From an uncultured Lachnospiraceae bacterium (GTDB lineage: Bacteria; Bacillota; Clostridia; Lachnospirales; Lachnospiraceae), in assembly GCA_910578825.1 (NCBI GenBank), contig CAJTSB010000006.1, positions 39,667-87,723 of the forward strand: a stretch of DNA of 48,057 nucleotides, written 5' to 3'. Below are positions 25,185-34,096 of this stretch, one piece after another. The position numbers and the translations under genes were made by a program. The number at the start of each line of letters is the position of its first letter. The stretch's first letter is position 1. The notes under the pieces are model-generated. The model saw nothing but the letters and a program-made list of their open reading frames with translations, searched no databases and was not told where the DNA came from.

Positions 25185-26033
25185 TTACTCCCTTCCCAGA
25201 TACCGTTTCAAATCTGCCATCTGACTCTTGGCCTGCCGGTATCCTTCCTCATAAAGCATCGTCAATTTGTCAGGGTTTGATTCTGTCCTGCCGATACCGT
25301 AAGTATTTTCCGGCGCAATCACAAACACTTCCCCTGCTTCCTCCCGTTCAGCCAGTTCTTTCATACAGGCATTGTACCGCTCGGGTCTTGTCCGCAAATC
25401 CTCCACAATATTCGGATATTTTTTGTACAGTTTCATGGAGATTCCCCCTGCGCGCTCCTGTTTCTTGACATAATTGCGCTCTCTGGTAAGAATTACAATA
25501 TTCTTGTCGCATCCCTCCTCCATAGCATGCTTATAGGGAATGGAATCCGAGATTCCGCCATCCAGATAATAATGTCTTCCCACCTTCACCGGCTGGAACA
25601 GAATCGGCAACGCACAGCTTGCAACCAATACCTCAAACTTTTCATCCTGTCTGGGAACTTCCAGATATTCCGCCTTACCACTGTGAATATTGGTAACGCA
25701 TGCCTCCACCTTCCCCGGATATGCCTCAAACGCCTCAAAATCAAAAGACTCAAGTTTATTTGGTATCTCCTGAAATACAAACGGAATATTATAAAAATTA
25801 CGGTTTTTCAACAAATGCCGCACCCCCATATACCGCTTATCATTCATATATTTCTGAATAATTGTCAGATTCCTCCCTTTCTGTCCGGAGAGATAAGATA
25901 CCCCATACGCAATTCCCGCCGACACGCCGACAAAATAATCGGGCATAATATCTTCTTCCAAAAAAGCATCTGTCACACCACAGCTAAATACTGTACGGCT
26001 TGCCCCGCCTTCCATGGTAATTCCAAGTTTCAT
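25185..26033 (-). CDS. Patatin-like phospholipase, 282 aa
   Basis: A patatin fold with oxyanion-hole motif EGGASRTVFSCGV, nucleophile elbow GVSAG (S38) and the catalytic Asp in LDGGISDSIP. It should act as an acyl hydrolase on membrane lipids; no signal peptide is present. The start at 26033 (MKLGITMEGG) matches the family; the ATG at 26045 abuts the purine-rich AAAGGA, so it has poor spacing. It is the first gene of an operon with sbcD and sbcC, 2 bases apart, an association frequently seen in clostridia but without a known functional link. Confidence 0.88.
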   Translation of the reverse strand: MKLGITMEGGASRTVFSCGVTDAFLEEDIMPDYFVGVSAGIAYGVSYLSGQKGRNLTIIQKYMNDKRYMGVRHLLKNRNFYNIPFVFQEIPNKLESFDFEAFEAYPGKVEACVTNIHSGKAEYLEVPRQDEKFEVLVASCALPILFQPVKVGRHYYLDGGISDSIPYKHAMEEGCDKNIVILTRERNYVKKQERAGGISMKLYKKYPNIVEDLRTRPERYNACMKELAEREEAGEVFVIAPENTYGIGRTESNPDKLTMLYEEGYRQAKSQMADLKRYLGRE

Positions 26034-26072
26034 ATTCCGTTTCATTCCTTTCTCAATTAAATTACGGAAAGC

Positions 26073-26090
26073 CGGAATCTCCCGATTCCG
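26073..26090 (-). terminator. Probable terminator of the CotH-type gene
   Basis: CGGAATC (26073-26079), a 4-base loop and GATTCCG (26084-26090) form a perfect 7-bp stem 19 bases after the stop codon. The following T-tract on the minus strand is broken, so termination efficiency is uncertain. Confidence 0.45.
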
Positions 26091-26108
26091 ACTCTCCGAT
26101 ATAATATT

Positions 26109-29100
26109 TTACTTCTTTACACGAATGGTTTTCGTTACTTTCTTCTTTCCGCAGGTAATTGTCAGTTTTGCCTTACCTGTTTTGTTTTTGGCTGTCAGTT
26201 TTACCTTGTTTCCTTTGGATTTGTTCAATTTTAACAGTTTTCTTCCTTTGGCGTCCAGTTTCCATTTGACAGTACCCTTCAAACCATACGTCTTCGCTGT
26301 TAAGGTAATCGTTTTCTTCCTCTTCACAGAAGTTTTTCCACTAATCTTTATAACCGGTTTCTGTACCGTAACCGTACACACGGCAGAAACACCGCTGCCA
26401 TCTTTCGCCCTGACCGTAATTTTTGCAACTCCCGGCGCTTTTGCCGTTATTTTACCTGTTGCTGAAACGTCTGCAATCCCTCGCTTGTTACTGATGTATT
26501 CCACGTTCTGGGATGCTCCCCGGGGGCTCACCGTTGCTTTTAACTGCAGCGTCTGATAAGCGTACATTTTTTTGCTCTTTACCGACAGGGTAATCCCGGT
26601 CGCTTTGATTGGTTTTGCAATAACGCTGCCGCCATAACTTCCGGTAATCTTACCTGTCTCTACGGAACTTGTCACTTCTACCGTTATTTTTTTGCCAACA
26701 TCCGCAGCCGTCAATAAATACGTATTCTTTGTCGCCCCTGCCAGCTTGCTTCCATTTGCATACCACTGATAGCTGAATTCGCCGCTGTTGTTATCCTGTG
26801 CGATTTTTACTGTCAGCGTATCCCCCGGATAAGAAACGCCTCCGTATCTGCTTGACGATACCGTCGCCGTCCCGGTCAGCACAGCCGGGTCATCCGGGTC
26901 TGGTTTATCCGGATCATCCGGGTTCGGCTTATCTGGATCATCCGGGTTCGGCTTATCCGGGTCATCCGGATCTGGCTTATCCGGATCATCCGGATCCGGT
27001 TTGTCAGGGTCATCCGGGTCTGGTTTATCGCTGGGTTTGCTCTCAATTGTCCCGTTATATTTTCCCTGAATATACTGTGTCTCTACGCTGCTCGTAATTC
27101 TAACGCTCACCGTTTTACCAATATCACCTTCCGTCAGCACATAGGAATCACTGGTTGCCCCTGCAATCGCTGTACTGCCTGCGTACCACTGATAATGAAG
27201 TTCTCCCGTGTTGTTGGTGTCATCACTCACCGTTGCGCGCAACGTATCTTCGGGATAGGAAACATTGCCTTCCCTGCTTGAGGTTATGGTGACCTCCCCC
27301 GTAAGCTGCGCCGGAACTTTCACATTTGTAGTTACAATATTTGTAAAATTCATGGCTCCGGTTACGTATCTATTGGCTTTCAGTCCCAATACCTCAATGG
27401 TATTCATGGCTCCTTCTTCGGCCTCCAGCAGCCTGCTGTCTACGGTAATACTTGCCTTTCCATCCGTAAGCGGAATCACTGTCTCGCCGTCAATTTCTGC
27501 TTTCTTACCATTTACCAGGAAGGTAACTGCGTCCACGCCGGCATCTGTTACCTCCGCCGCAGCGGTCACCGTTCCATCTGTCGTATTTTCTTCCGCAGTT
27601 ACTTTAAGTTTGGAAGATACCTGATTCCCCAGAGATGCATAGAAATCTTCTACACTGGTAACCTGCGTATCCATCCACTGTACGCGTTTCCTAATAAATA
27701 TCTTCAGCGACTTCACGGCCGCTTCATATGGCTGGCTTGAGGTAAGAACCGGAGCCTGATTTTCATCTGTAAATGCATAGCCCCTGCATCGGTCATAGGA
27801 ATAAGCCCATTTTGCATCGTTAGCCAGAGACGCCGTACGGTATTTTTCCTGTAATGTGTCAATCTTACCGCCATCTTTCATAATATCCTCTATCACGGTA
27901 GGACGATATTTCTTATAAAACTCATAAGCCTTTGTCACAAAGTAGGGATCTTTTACCAGATAGCGGTTCCACTGCTCTCTCTGATAACCCTGCTCCGCAA
28001 AGCCGCCTTCTCCCGTACCCATCCCGCAGAGGGTGGTATGCCACTTATCGTATACAAAAGGTCCCGTCATGCTGTACATGTTAATATTTCCCCATGCCCA
28101 GTCATAATCCCATGCCGGTCCCATCTTTGCCTTACCTTCCAGATCTTTATAGAGATACGTGCTGTTCTTCATGGAATCCCAGTTGTTCACATACTCGCAG
28201 AGCAGCCAATACTGCAACAGGGAATCCAGGTCAAATAAATCCGTATAATGCACCGTCTCTGCGCCATACTGCGCTGTAAAGTCCGCACTCCGCAACGCTT
28301 CTTCATAGGCATCCAGATAATTTTTGGCATAGTCCATCATAACATCGCTCGTTTTCGCATACTCCGGCGCACGGAAAAACATGGGAATTCCCCCATATCT
28401 GGTCGAGAACGTGGAAATATATTTATACTGATCCGAGGTACTTCGGAAATCCATATCCAGCAGAAATCCGCCGGTGACCTCCGGTATCACGATTGGCTGA
28501 CCGTTTTCATCTTTGTAGTAATCGGCAATCTGATAGGTCTCGCCCTTATACACAACCTTTTTCTCCGTAACCCATCGGTAATCCTGCTCCAGAATATCTT
28601 CTAAATCCGACGTTACCGTCTTCAATTTTAATGCAGTGTTTTCGGCACAGATTCCGATTGCAATGGCCTCTGCAATGTCATCCGCCAGTCCTTCCCACTC
28701 ATGTACATCAACGCGCGCAGAACCTACCCGCACGTGCTCCGCCAGTTCATAGATCCCCTGATACTCATCATTCAGAATCAATACCACATTGGTCGTACCC
28801 ATCGAGACTTCCATACCAACGTCTTTTGAAAAATTATACGCCAGCTCATTTCTCATATTTGTATGGTCAATCATATTAGCGAGAAGTACCCAGTGTTTAT
28901 TTGTATTCTTGCTCGCCTTCTTGTTATTTTTACCGAGTCCCAGAAGGTTTGCCTTCTTATCAAGTTTTAATTTATAAGGCTTTTTCACACCCCAGGAAAC
29001 CGCCTCATTCCAGGTGGAATTTCCCCGGCCTTTAATCGTAGTCGCACCGCTGTACCATGTTGTTGAATCATTGAATTCATCATTTCCCTGTATCTTAATG

Positions 29101-30749
29101 GTCGCGTCCTTTGCCACGGTATTGCTGTTAATTCCCTTTCCGTCTTCCGTTTCCACATAGACGACCGGCAGCTCGCTGCAATACGTTGACAGTTTCCAGC
29201 TTAAACTGCTATCCTTTGCCGAAACCGTAACGGAAATAAACTTCTCCAGGTCATCCTCCGTTGGCGTATAGCTTTTACCGGTATGCGCAATAACCTGCTT
29301 ATCCACGCTCCACTGGTAATTGAGCTCCATTCCCTCCGGCAGGTTCGATACAGATACCGTCAGCGGCGTTCCGACTTGTGCATAGTTTGCATCACTTTCG
29401 GGGTTAAACAGGAATGACGCCACCTGTTCGTTGTTGGACAATACAACAACTTTAAACGTACGACTGTAGCCTTTTGCTGTCTGTGCAGTCAGTATCACCG
29501 TTGTATTCATTCCGATATTATCCGGATGTGCAACCGCTTTCCCCTCTTCAATGGAAAGCGCAGCCTCCTCATTGCTGCTCCAGGTTACCTTCTCCTCTCC
29601 TGCTGTCTGCGGCAGTACAATTTCCGTCTTTACACCAGCAGCGCTTTCCCCTTCTGCAAATGTAAGCACAAGGCTTGAGAGATAAACTCTGCCGGCGGCG
29701 CTCGATGTAAGGCAGATTGCCGGAACCGGATAATAACCTGCCACAGCCTGCCACTTATCGGCAGAGAGGTTTGCTGGCAGCGTGCCGCTCATCAGTTCCT
29801 GATCTTTCACCGCCGTTACGCCTCCAAGGATCAACTGCTCCAGAGACGATGGAAAATAGCAGTTTGACAGCGTACTCAGATAATCTGCCGTCCCATTTTG
29901 TGCCGCAGCAATCGCAAACGCATCATAACCTTCATACTGTACGATTCCCGTGTTGATGCATCCGGAAATTTCCTTACATTCCGACTGTGCCACACGCCCT
30001 ATGATTCCAGCGGCATAAATCAAATCCTGCCTGCTGCCGCTGGCAAAAACATCCGCTCCATTATAACAATCCGTTACCGATACATTCCGATTGGCCATGG
30101 CGTCAGAAGTCCTGCACTCGCCGATGATTCCGCCGGCTCCTACCGTATCGCAGGTTGCCGAAGGATTGACTGTCAACGTTCCGTCCAAAACAGCAATACC
30201 AGAAACCGTTGCATAGCCGTTGACCTCGCCCGCCAGCGTTCCCACTGCTGCCAGACCATCCTCAAAATCCGTACGAATATTGACGTCCGTAAAAATCAGG
30301 TTTTTCACTTCTGCATAATCGCTGGCATTATTGGAGCCGATAACGCTGAAAAGTCCAACTTGTCCATACTTATTCGCCTGTGAGATGGAACCAGCCAAAT
30401 CAATTGTCAAACCGGAAATCACATGTCCCTGGCCGTCAAACGTACCGGAAAATACATTTGCCTCTGCCGGATTACATGTCCCCTTCACTCCGATATATCC
30501 ACCCATCGGCTCCCACTCCATGCCGGATAAATCAATATCCGCCGTCAGCAGGTAATCGCCGCTCATCGGATAATCGGCATCAGAACCTATCTTCTGTAAA
30601 TCCTGTGCATTGGCAATTTCAATAGGTGTATCATTTTCCCCTTCCGCATAGACAAACGCTGCGCCTTCCAGATCAGAAAACATAAGCGCTGCTGCAAGCA
30701 TCCATGCCATTAACCTCCCCCACAATCTGTTTGTGGAACATTGTCTCAT
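26109..30749 (-). CDS. Secreted CotH-kinase surface protein with Ig-like domains, 1546 aa
   Basis: A signal peptide (cleavage near YAEG, about residue 36) is followed by a GLUG-like beta-helical region (about 40-330) and Big-like and Ig-like domains (about 350-525). A CotH kinase domain follows (about 528-1015), with WVLLANMIDHTNMRNELAY and the metal-binding GPAWDYDWAWGN (about 883-894). After it come two homologous Ig-like domains (about 1150-1230 and 1290-1375) separated by six DKPDPDDP repeats, a Big_2 domain (about 1380-1463) and a very basic Lys-rich beta tail. CotH is an atypical protein kinase in Bacillus spores; in gut Clostridia such fusions are cell-surface or secreted. No LPxTG motif is present, so attachment may be through the cationic tail. 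AGGAGG precedes the start. Confidence 0.88.
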   Translation of the reverse strand: MRQCSTNRLWGRLMAWMLAAALMFSDLEGAAFVYAEGENDTPIEIANAQDLQKIGSDADYPMSGDYLLTADIDLSGMEWEPMGGYIGVKGTCNPAEANVFSGTFDGQGHVISGLTIDLAGSISQANKYGQVGLFSVIGSNNASDYAEVKNLIFTDVNIRTDFEDGLAAVGTLAGEVNGYATVSGIAVLDGTLTVNPSATCDTVGAGGIIGECRTSDAMANRNVSVTDCYNGADVFASGSRQDLIYAAGIIGRVAQSECKEISGCINTGIVQYEGYDAFAIAAAQNGTADYLSTLSNCYFPSSLEQLILGGVTAVKDQELMSGTLPANLSADKWQAVAGYYPVPAICLTSSAAGRVYLSSLVLTFAEGESAAGVKTEIVLPQTAGEEKVTWSSNEEAALSIEEGKAVAHPDNIGMNTTVILTAQTAKGYSRTFKVVVLSNNEQVASFLFNPESDANYAQVGTPLTVSVSNLPEGMELNYQWSVDKQVIAHTGKSYTPTEDDLEKFISVTVSAKDSSLSWKLSTYCSELPVVYVETEDGKGINSNTVAKDATIKIQGNDEFNDSTTWYSGATTIKGRGNSTWNEAVSWGVKKPYKLKLDKKANLLGLGKNNKKASKNTNKHWVLLANMIDHTNMRNELAYNFSKDVGMEVSMGTTNVVLILNDEYQGIYELAEHVRVGSARVDVHEWEGLADDIAEAIAIGICAENTALKLKTVTSDLEDILEQDYRWVTEKKVVYKGETYQIADYYKDENGQPIVIPEVTGGFLLDMDFRSTSDQYKYISTFSTRYGGIPMFFRAPEYAKTSDVMMDYAKNYLDAYEEALRSADFTAQYGAETVHYTDLFDLDSLLQYWLLCEYVNNWDSMKNSTYLYKDLEGKAKMGPAWDYDWAWGNINMYSMTGPFVYDKWHTTLCGMGTGEGGFAEQGYQREQWNRYLVKDPYFVTKAYEFYKKYRPTVIEDIMKDGGKIDTLQEKYRTASLANDAKWAYSYDRCRGYAFTDENQAPVLTSSQPYEAAVKSLKIFIRKRVQWMDTQVTSVEDFYASLGNQVSSKLKVTAEENTTDGTVTAAAEVTDAGVDAVTFLVNGKKAEIDGETVIPLTDGKASITVDSRLLEAEEGAMNTIEVLGLKANRYVTGAMNFTNIVTTNVKVPAQLTGEVTITSSREGNVSYPEDTLRATVSDDTNNTGELHYQWYAGSTAIAGATSDSYVLTEGDIGKTVSVRITSSVETQYIQGKYNGTIESKPSDKPDPDDPDKPDPDDPDKPDPDDPDKPNPDDPDKPNPDDPDKPDPDDPAVLTGTATVSSSRYGGVSYPGDTLTVKIAQDNNSGEFSYQWYANGSKLAGATKNTYLLTAADVGKKITVEVTSSVETGKITGSYGGSVIAKPIKATGITLSVKSKKMYAYQTLQLKATVSPRGASQNVEYISNKRGIADVSATGKITAKAPGVAKITVRAKDGSGVSAVCTVTVQKPVIKISGKTSVKRKKTITLTAKTYGLKGTVKWKLDAKGRKLLKLNKSKGNKVKLTAKNKTGKAKLTITCGKKKVTKTIRVKK
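26886..27029. repeat. Six 24-bp coding repeats (DKPDPDDP linker)
   Basis: Six consecutive in-frame 24-bp units encode DKPDPDDP, two of them with Asn in place of the second Asp. They form an extended acidic Pro-rich spacer between two Ig-like domains. Copy number is likely to vary between strains. Confidence 0.9.
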
Positions 30750-30779
30750 AAAAACCTCCTTTTACACCCTTGTTGCTAT

Positions 30780-30857
30780 GGTTATAGTTTGAGTCTTCCC
30801 ATTTTGGCACTGTCATATCGTTTCATATAAAAACAGGAAAACTCAAAAGTTTTAACC
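30780..30857 (-). repeat. Imperfect long inverted repeat in the CotH-type gene leader
   Basis: The arms are 30780-30799 (GGTTA..TTTGAGT..TTCC) and 30836-30857 (GGAA..ACTCAAA..TAACC), with a 36-base loop. In the transcript they would form a stem about 30 bases before the ribosome binding site; as DNA they could be paired operator halves. Confidence 0.4.
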
Positions 30858-30988
30858 ATTGTAACATAAGTAATACCAGGGGTAAACATATCTTTCTAAA
30901 TATTATATTTTTGAATAAATCATGTGCAACTATTTATAACGTACAAGCAAAATTGTTACAAATAATTACTTTAATTTCCAAAAAACGA

Positions 30989-31016
30989 TTGTTTTTTCCC
31001 TCCAAAACAGTATAAT
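30989..31016 (+). promoter_or_regulatory. Promoter of the 85-aa unknown gene
   Basis: TTGTTT (30989-30994), 16-bp spacer, perfect TATAAT (31011-31016), about 40 bases before the start codon. The -35 is weak (TTG conserved only). Confidence 0.55.
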
Positions 31017-31058
31017 TAATGTAAATCATATTTGCTGGTACATAAAGGGGGTATTATC

Positions 31059-31316
31059 ATGAACCAGTCCGAAGAACTTCGTATGACCTATTCCAGCGTC
31101 ATCACCAAAAAGAACCAGAAAATTGTTCATGTTTCCTTTGAACGGGGAAAAGATTTTGCAGAAGGCATTCTTCCCTCCGGGAAAATTGAAAAATCCTCCG
31201 GCTTTACCGCCGAAGAGACCACACAACTCAGCAATTACCTGCAACAGAATGCTGAGGATATTATGAAAAAAGCAGAGAAAGTCAATCCTCTGCGCAACTG
31301 GATGGGGAAAGACTGA
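31059..31316 (+). CDS. Small conserved-looking protein of unknown function, 85 aa
   Basis: I do not recognise the family. The protein is soluble, without cysteines or a signal peptide. It begins with a beta-prone half (MTYSSVITKKNQKIVHVSFE) and ends in a helical half (SNYLQQNAEDIMKKAEKVNP). The start at 31059 follows a strong AAAGGGGG, and a TATAAT promoter lies upstream, so it is a real gene rather than a chance frame. It is monocistronic and convergent with the zinc-ribbon protein gene. Confidence 0.72.
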   Translation: MNQSEELRMTYSSVITKKNQKIVHVSFERGKDFAEGILPSGKIEKSSGFTAEETTQLSNYLQQNAEDIMKKAEKVNPLRNWMGKD

Positions 31317-31368
31317 GTCTTTGCACCCATTTCTTCCCTCATCCCATTTTCATTTACAATTCTTACTT

Positions 31369-34086
31369 TTAGTGATTCGCCTGATTTCCACATTTGGGAC
31401 AGACCGTACCATCCTGATACGTATACCCGCATCGATAACAGCATTTTACCTCATGCTGTTCTTTTGCCAGATAGGAAATACTCCTGGATTCCGGCTTTTC
31501 CTGAAGATACGATACGAATCCATCCAGAACCTGTCCGAAAACCTCCAGCTCTTTTGCCGGAATTCCACCCGGTATCTTTGTCTTTACGCCATTTCCACGC
31601 TTTATGTATATCCCACGGTTTAAAAGCCCTGTATTTCCCTCTATGCCGTAAACGCCGCGGATAGAAATTTTCTCGCTGTTAAAGGCGCTGTTATAAAAAA
31701 TATGGTCCGGGGTCAGCAAAAATCCCTCTCTTCCGTTTTTCTTCGCCGAGGAATCGCAAATCAGAATCGGATACTCGTAACGGCTGCGGTCGGCGGCATA
31801 GGTATTCATCGCCCGCGCTGCCAGTTTTGCCTCATTCTCTTCCCAGTCTCCATGCATTACCTTGCGTGCCTCATAAAAATGAAGACGCTCCATATCCTTA
31901 ATCCTGCCTTTTAAATCACCGCGCAGTTTTTCTACTAATAAAGCACACTCATCCATCTTAATTTTGGTAAGACGTTTGTCTATCATCCCCAGCGTATTTG
32001 TCTTTATCTCCGGCAGAAAAGGACCTCCCTCTATCTTCTCATACGCCTCCGCCGCCTCATCAAACGACATGCTGAGAATATCGGGACAAATCTTTGCAAT
32101 CGCCGCCTTATCCAGTTTCCGTAAGCGCTCTTCTATCTGCGCCTTTACGGGAGCGGCATGTTCCTGTGAAAATCCTTCCTTTAACTGCTGCAACATATTC
32201 ATCAGACCCTTGCGGTCACTCTTCGCAAGCCGCCGCGCCATCGCATCCAGCTCTGCCTGTTCCGCCTGTCTGCCCCGCTCTTTTAGCTGCCCCTCATACG
32301 GAGATAAATCTACTTCTTCATACTGCGCCAGTTTATCGCAAATCGAGCGATACTGATTCCGCGTCATGTTCGCAGGCATGGACGCAAGCAGTTGATTGAC
32401 CTCCTGCTGTCCGCGAACGCGTTTCATCTCCCGAATCTGCTCTAACATTTCACCTTTCGCCGCCTCCGAAGTTTTTGATTTTGCCACCTCCGCCTCCAGG
32501 CGCGCAAGCACACCATAGGACTTACCTTCACAGTCCCTGATTTTCTGATAAATAACCTCCTCTTCCCTGTGTGCCTCCGCCAAATCAATCCGAGCGCCAA
32601 TCTCTTTCTTCTCATCATGAGACAGGCTTTTTTCCGACTGGAGCTGACGGCGCAAATCCTGTAATTGCCGCGGAGACATCCGGTCTAAGACCTGCATTCT
32701 TGCCTGATATTTTTCCCAGACTTCATCCCCTGCATGACTGTCTTTTTGCTGCCTTTCTGTTTTGCGTGTTTCCCCCTTTGCGTCATCTAAATGATTTGCT
32801 CGCTCACCTTTTGCTCCCTGCCGGCCCCCGTTGCTGCTGTTCCCATCATTTGAAACTTGTTCCGGCGACCGTCCAGCCGACCCCATTCCACGAAAGTCTG
32901 TGTTTTCCCCGTCGGCCCTTCTGGCATTTTCTGTGTTTTTCAGATTGCTATCTGAAATTTTACCTTTTTCTTCTGAATGAGTTGCAGCTTTTTTCTTCTG
33001 TTGGAATTTTCGAAGTAAATCCTGAATTCTTTTTCGATAAGGTTTGACTTTTTCCGGAGGATAGAAACCTTCCTGTAACTTTCCATCCAACTCCAAAAGC
33101 TCCTCCTTTGTCATCTCCTCAAGGTTTGCACATGCCTCCTCAATCGTCTCCGGCTCTCTCGTCTTCCCGCGCTCCCATTCATACTCATTAAAATGATAAT
33201 TTGTCGTGCGCTGTCCGGTCTTTCCCAGGAGCTTACGGTAATCCTCATAGGCGTCCCTGTCACTGTCAAACTTTAGCGAATATACATCGCCCTCCTGCAG
33301 CAGTTTCCCCGGACGCGGCGTATAGAAAGAATTACAGGCATTGCAGGTGTAACTTCTTGCCAGAAATACTTTGCCCTCTTCCGTCTCCACCGGATTCTCT
33401 TCTCCTTCCGGGTAAACTACCATGAACAGTTTTTCAGAGCATTGAGGACAGTGGAGCGGCGCGCGGTAAAAGTTGTTTCCCAGACGGGCGGCATGTTTCT
33501 CATACGCGGAGAGCTCGCTTTTGGCAAATTTGCACTGCTCCACTTTCCAGCATATCTTATGCCACAGTCCCAGGCCTTTCTCCGTCTGTGATTCTTCCTC
33601 TGCGTTCCTCGCCTCCTGCGCTTTGCGTTTCCCCTCCTCAATTGCGGCTTCCACAACTTCCTCATACGTCATCTGAATCTTATCTTTGTAAAAACGAAAG
33701 TAATCGTCCCGAAATCCGGGGGTCACTTTGATATCTCTTAAAATTGTCTGAAATAACTCATCGAGCTGATTATAATCCTGCTCTACTTTCAGTCCTTTGA
33801 TTGTGCCCCATTTTCCAAACGCATACAGGGTCATGTTCAGCACATTCGTCAATATTTCATTGTTCCCTATCGGCTCCGCGTCTTCCTCACGGTCCGGCAG
33901 TTCAATTATATTCGTGTTTACTTTACGGTTATCAAAATTAAAAACCAAAGAGCGCACGTTTCCCGCCATAATCAAAAAATTATTTAAAATAACAAATTTC
34001 CCTGTCCACACAACGTTTACGCCCATGGTCTTAACCATACGTCCAAATACTGACTTTAGTTCCTCATTTGCTTTCAACACAATCAT
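31369..34086 (-). CDS. Large two-zinc-ribbon, helix-rich protein of unknown function, 905 aa
   Basis: I do not recognise a named family. Residues 1-60 form a beta-rich module (NVVWTGKFVILNNFLIMAGN). A first zinc ribbon has CPQC (213, 216) and CNAC (248, 251). A long charged helical region with a Ser/Gly/Lys linker follows (about 330-760). Near 780-860 a beta-rich, PH-like module occurs (EGFLLTPDHIFYNSAFNSEK), and the last 25 residues form a second ribbon with YRCGY and CPKCG. No membrane segment is evident. The start at 34086 has AAGGAG 8 bases upstream. It begins 10 bases after the beta-galactosidase stop, so the two are probably co-transcribed, though a functional link is not apparent. Confidence 0.75.
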   Translation of the reverse strand: MIVLKANEELKSVFGRMVKTMGVNVVWTGKFVILNNFLIMAGNVRSLVFNFDNRKVNTNIIELPDREEDAEPIGNNEILTNVLNMTLYAFGKWGTIKGLKVEQDYNQLDELFQTILRDIKVTPGFRDDYFRFYKDKIQMTYEEVVEAAIEEGKRKAQEARNAEEESQTEKGLGLWHKICWKVEQCKFAKSELSAYEKHAARLGNNFYRAPLHCPQCSEKLFMVVYPEGEENPVETEEGKVFLARSYTCNACNSFYTPRPGKLLQEGDVYSLKFDSDRDAYEDYRKLLGKTGQRTTNYHFNEYEWERGKTREPETIEEACANLEEMTKEELLELDGKLQEGFYPPEKVKPYRKRIQDLLRKFQQKKKAATHSEEKGKISDSNLKNTENARRADGENTDFRGMGSAGRSPEQVSNDGNSSNGGRQGAKGERANHLDDAKGETRKTERQQKDSHAGDEVWEKYQARMQVLDRMSPRQLQDLRRQLQSEKSLSHDEKKEIGARIDLAEAHREEEVIYQKIRDCEGKSYGVLARLEAEVAKSKTSEAAKGEMLEQIREMKRVRGQQEVNQLLASMPANMTRNQYRSICDKLAQYEEVDLSPYEGQLKERGRQAEQAELDAMARRLAKSDRKGLMNMLQQLKEGFSQEHAAPVKAQIEERLRKLDKAAIAKICPDILSMSFDEAAEAYEKIEGGPFLPEIKTNTLGMIDKRLTKIKMDECALLVEKLRGDLKGRIKDMERLHFYEARKVMHGDWEENEAKLAARAMNTYAADRSRYEYPILICDSSAKKNGREGFLLTPDHIFYNSAFNSEKISIRGVYGIEGNTGLLNRGIYIKRGNGVKTKIPGGIPAKELEVFGQVLDGFVSYLQEKPESRSISYLAKEQHEVKCCYRCGYTYQDGTVCPKCGNQANH

Positions 34087-34096
34087 GACAAACTCC

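Larger units (their letters stand above)
30750..31058. other. Divergent intergenic region between the CotH-type gene and a small gene
   Basis: These 309 AT-rich bases hold no coding sequence that I can support. They contain the leader inverted repeat at 30780-30857 on the side of the CotH-type gene and a promoter for the small plus-strand gene at 30989-31016. The remaining bases show no recognised riboswitch or operator. Confidence 0.6.

Noticed and set aside
26886..27029. Regular 24-bp repeats resembling a short CRISPR-like array
   Set aside because: There are no spacers; the units are contiguous, in frame, and encode a Pro/Asp-rich linker inside a surface protein.
30750..31058. Possible c-di-GMP or other riboswitch before the CotH-type gene
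   Set aside because: The inverted repeat is present but none of the conserved riboswitch core motifs could be found.
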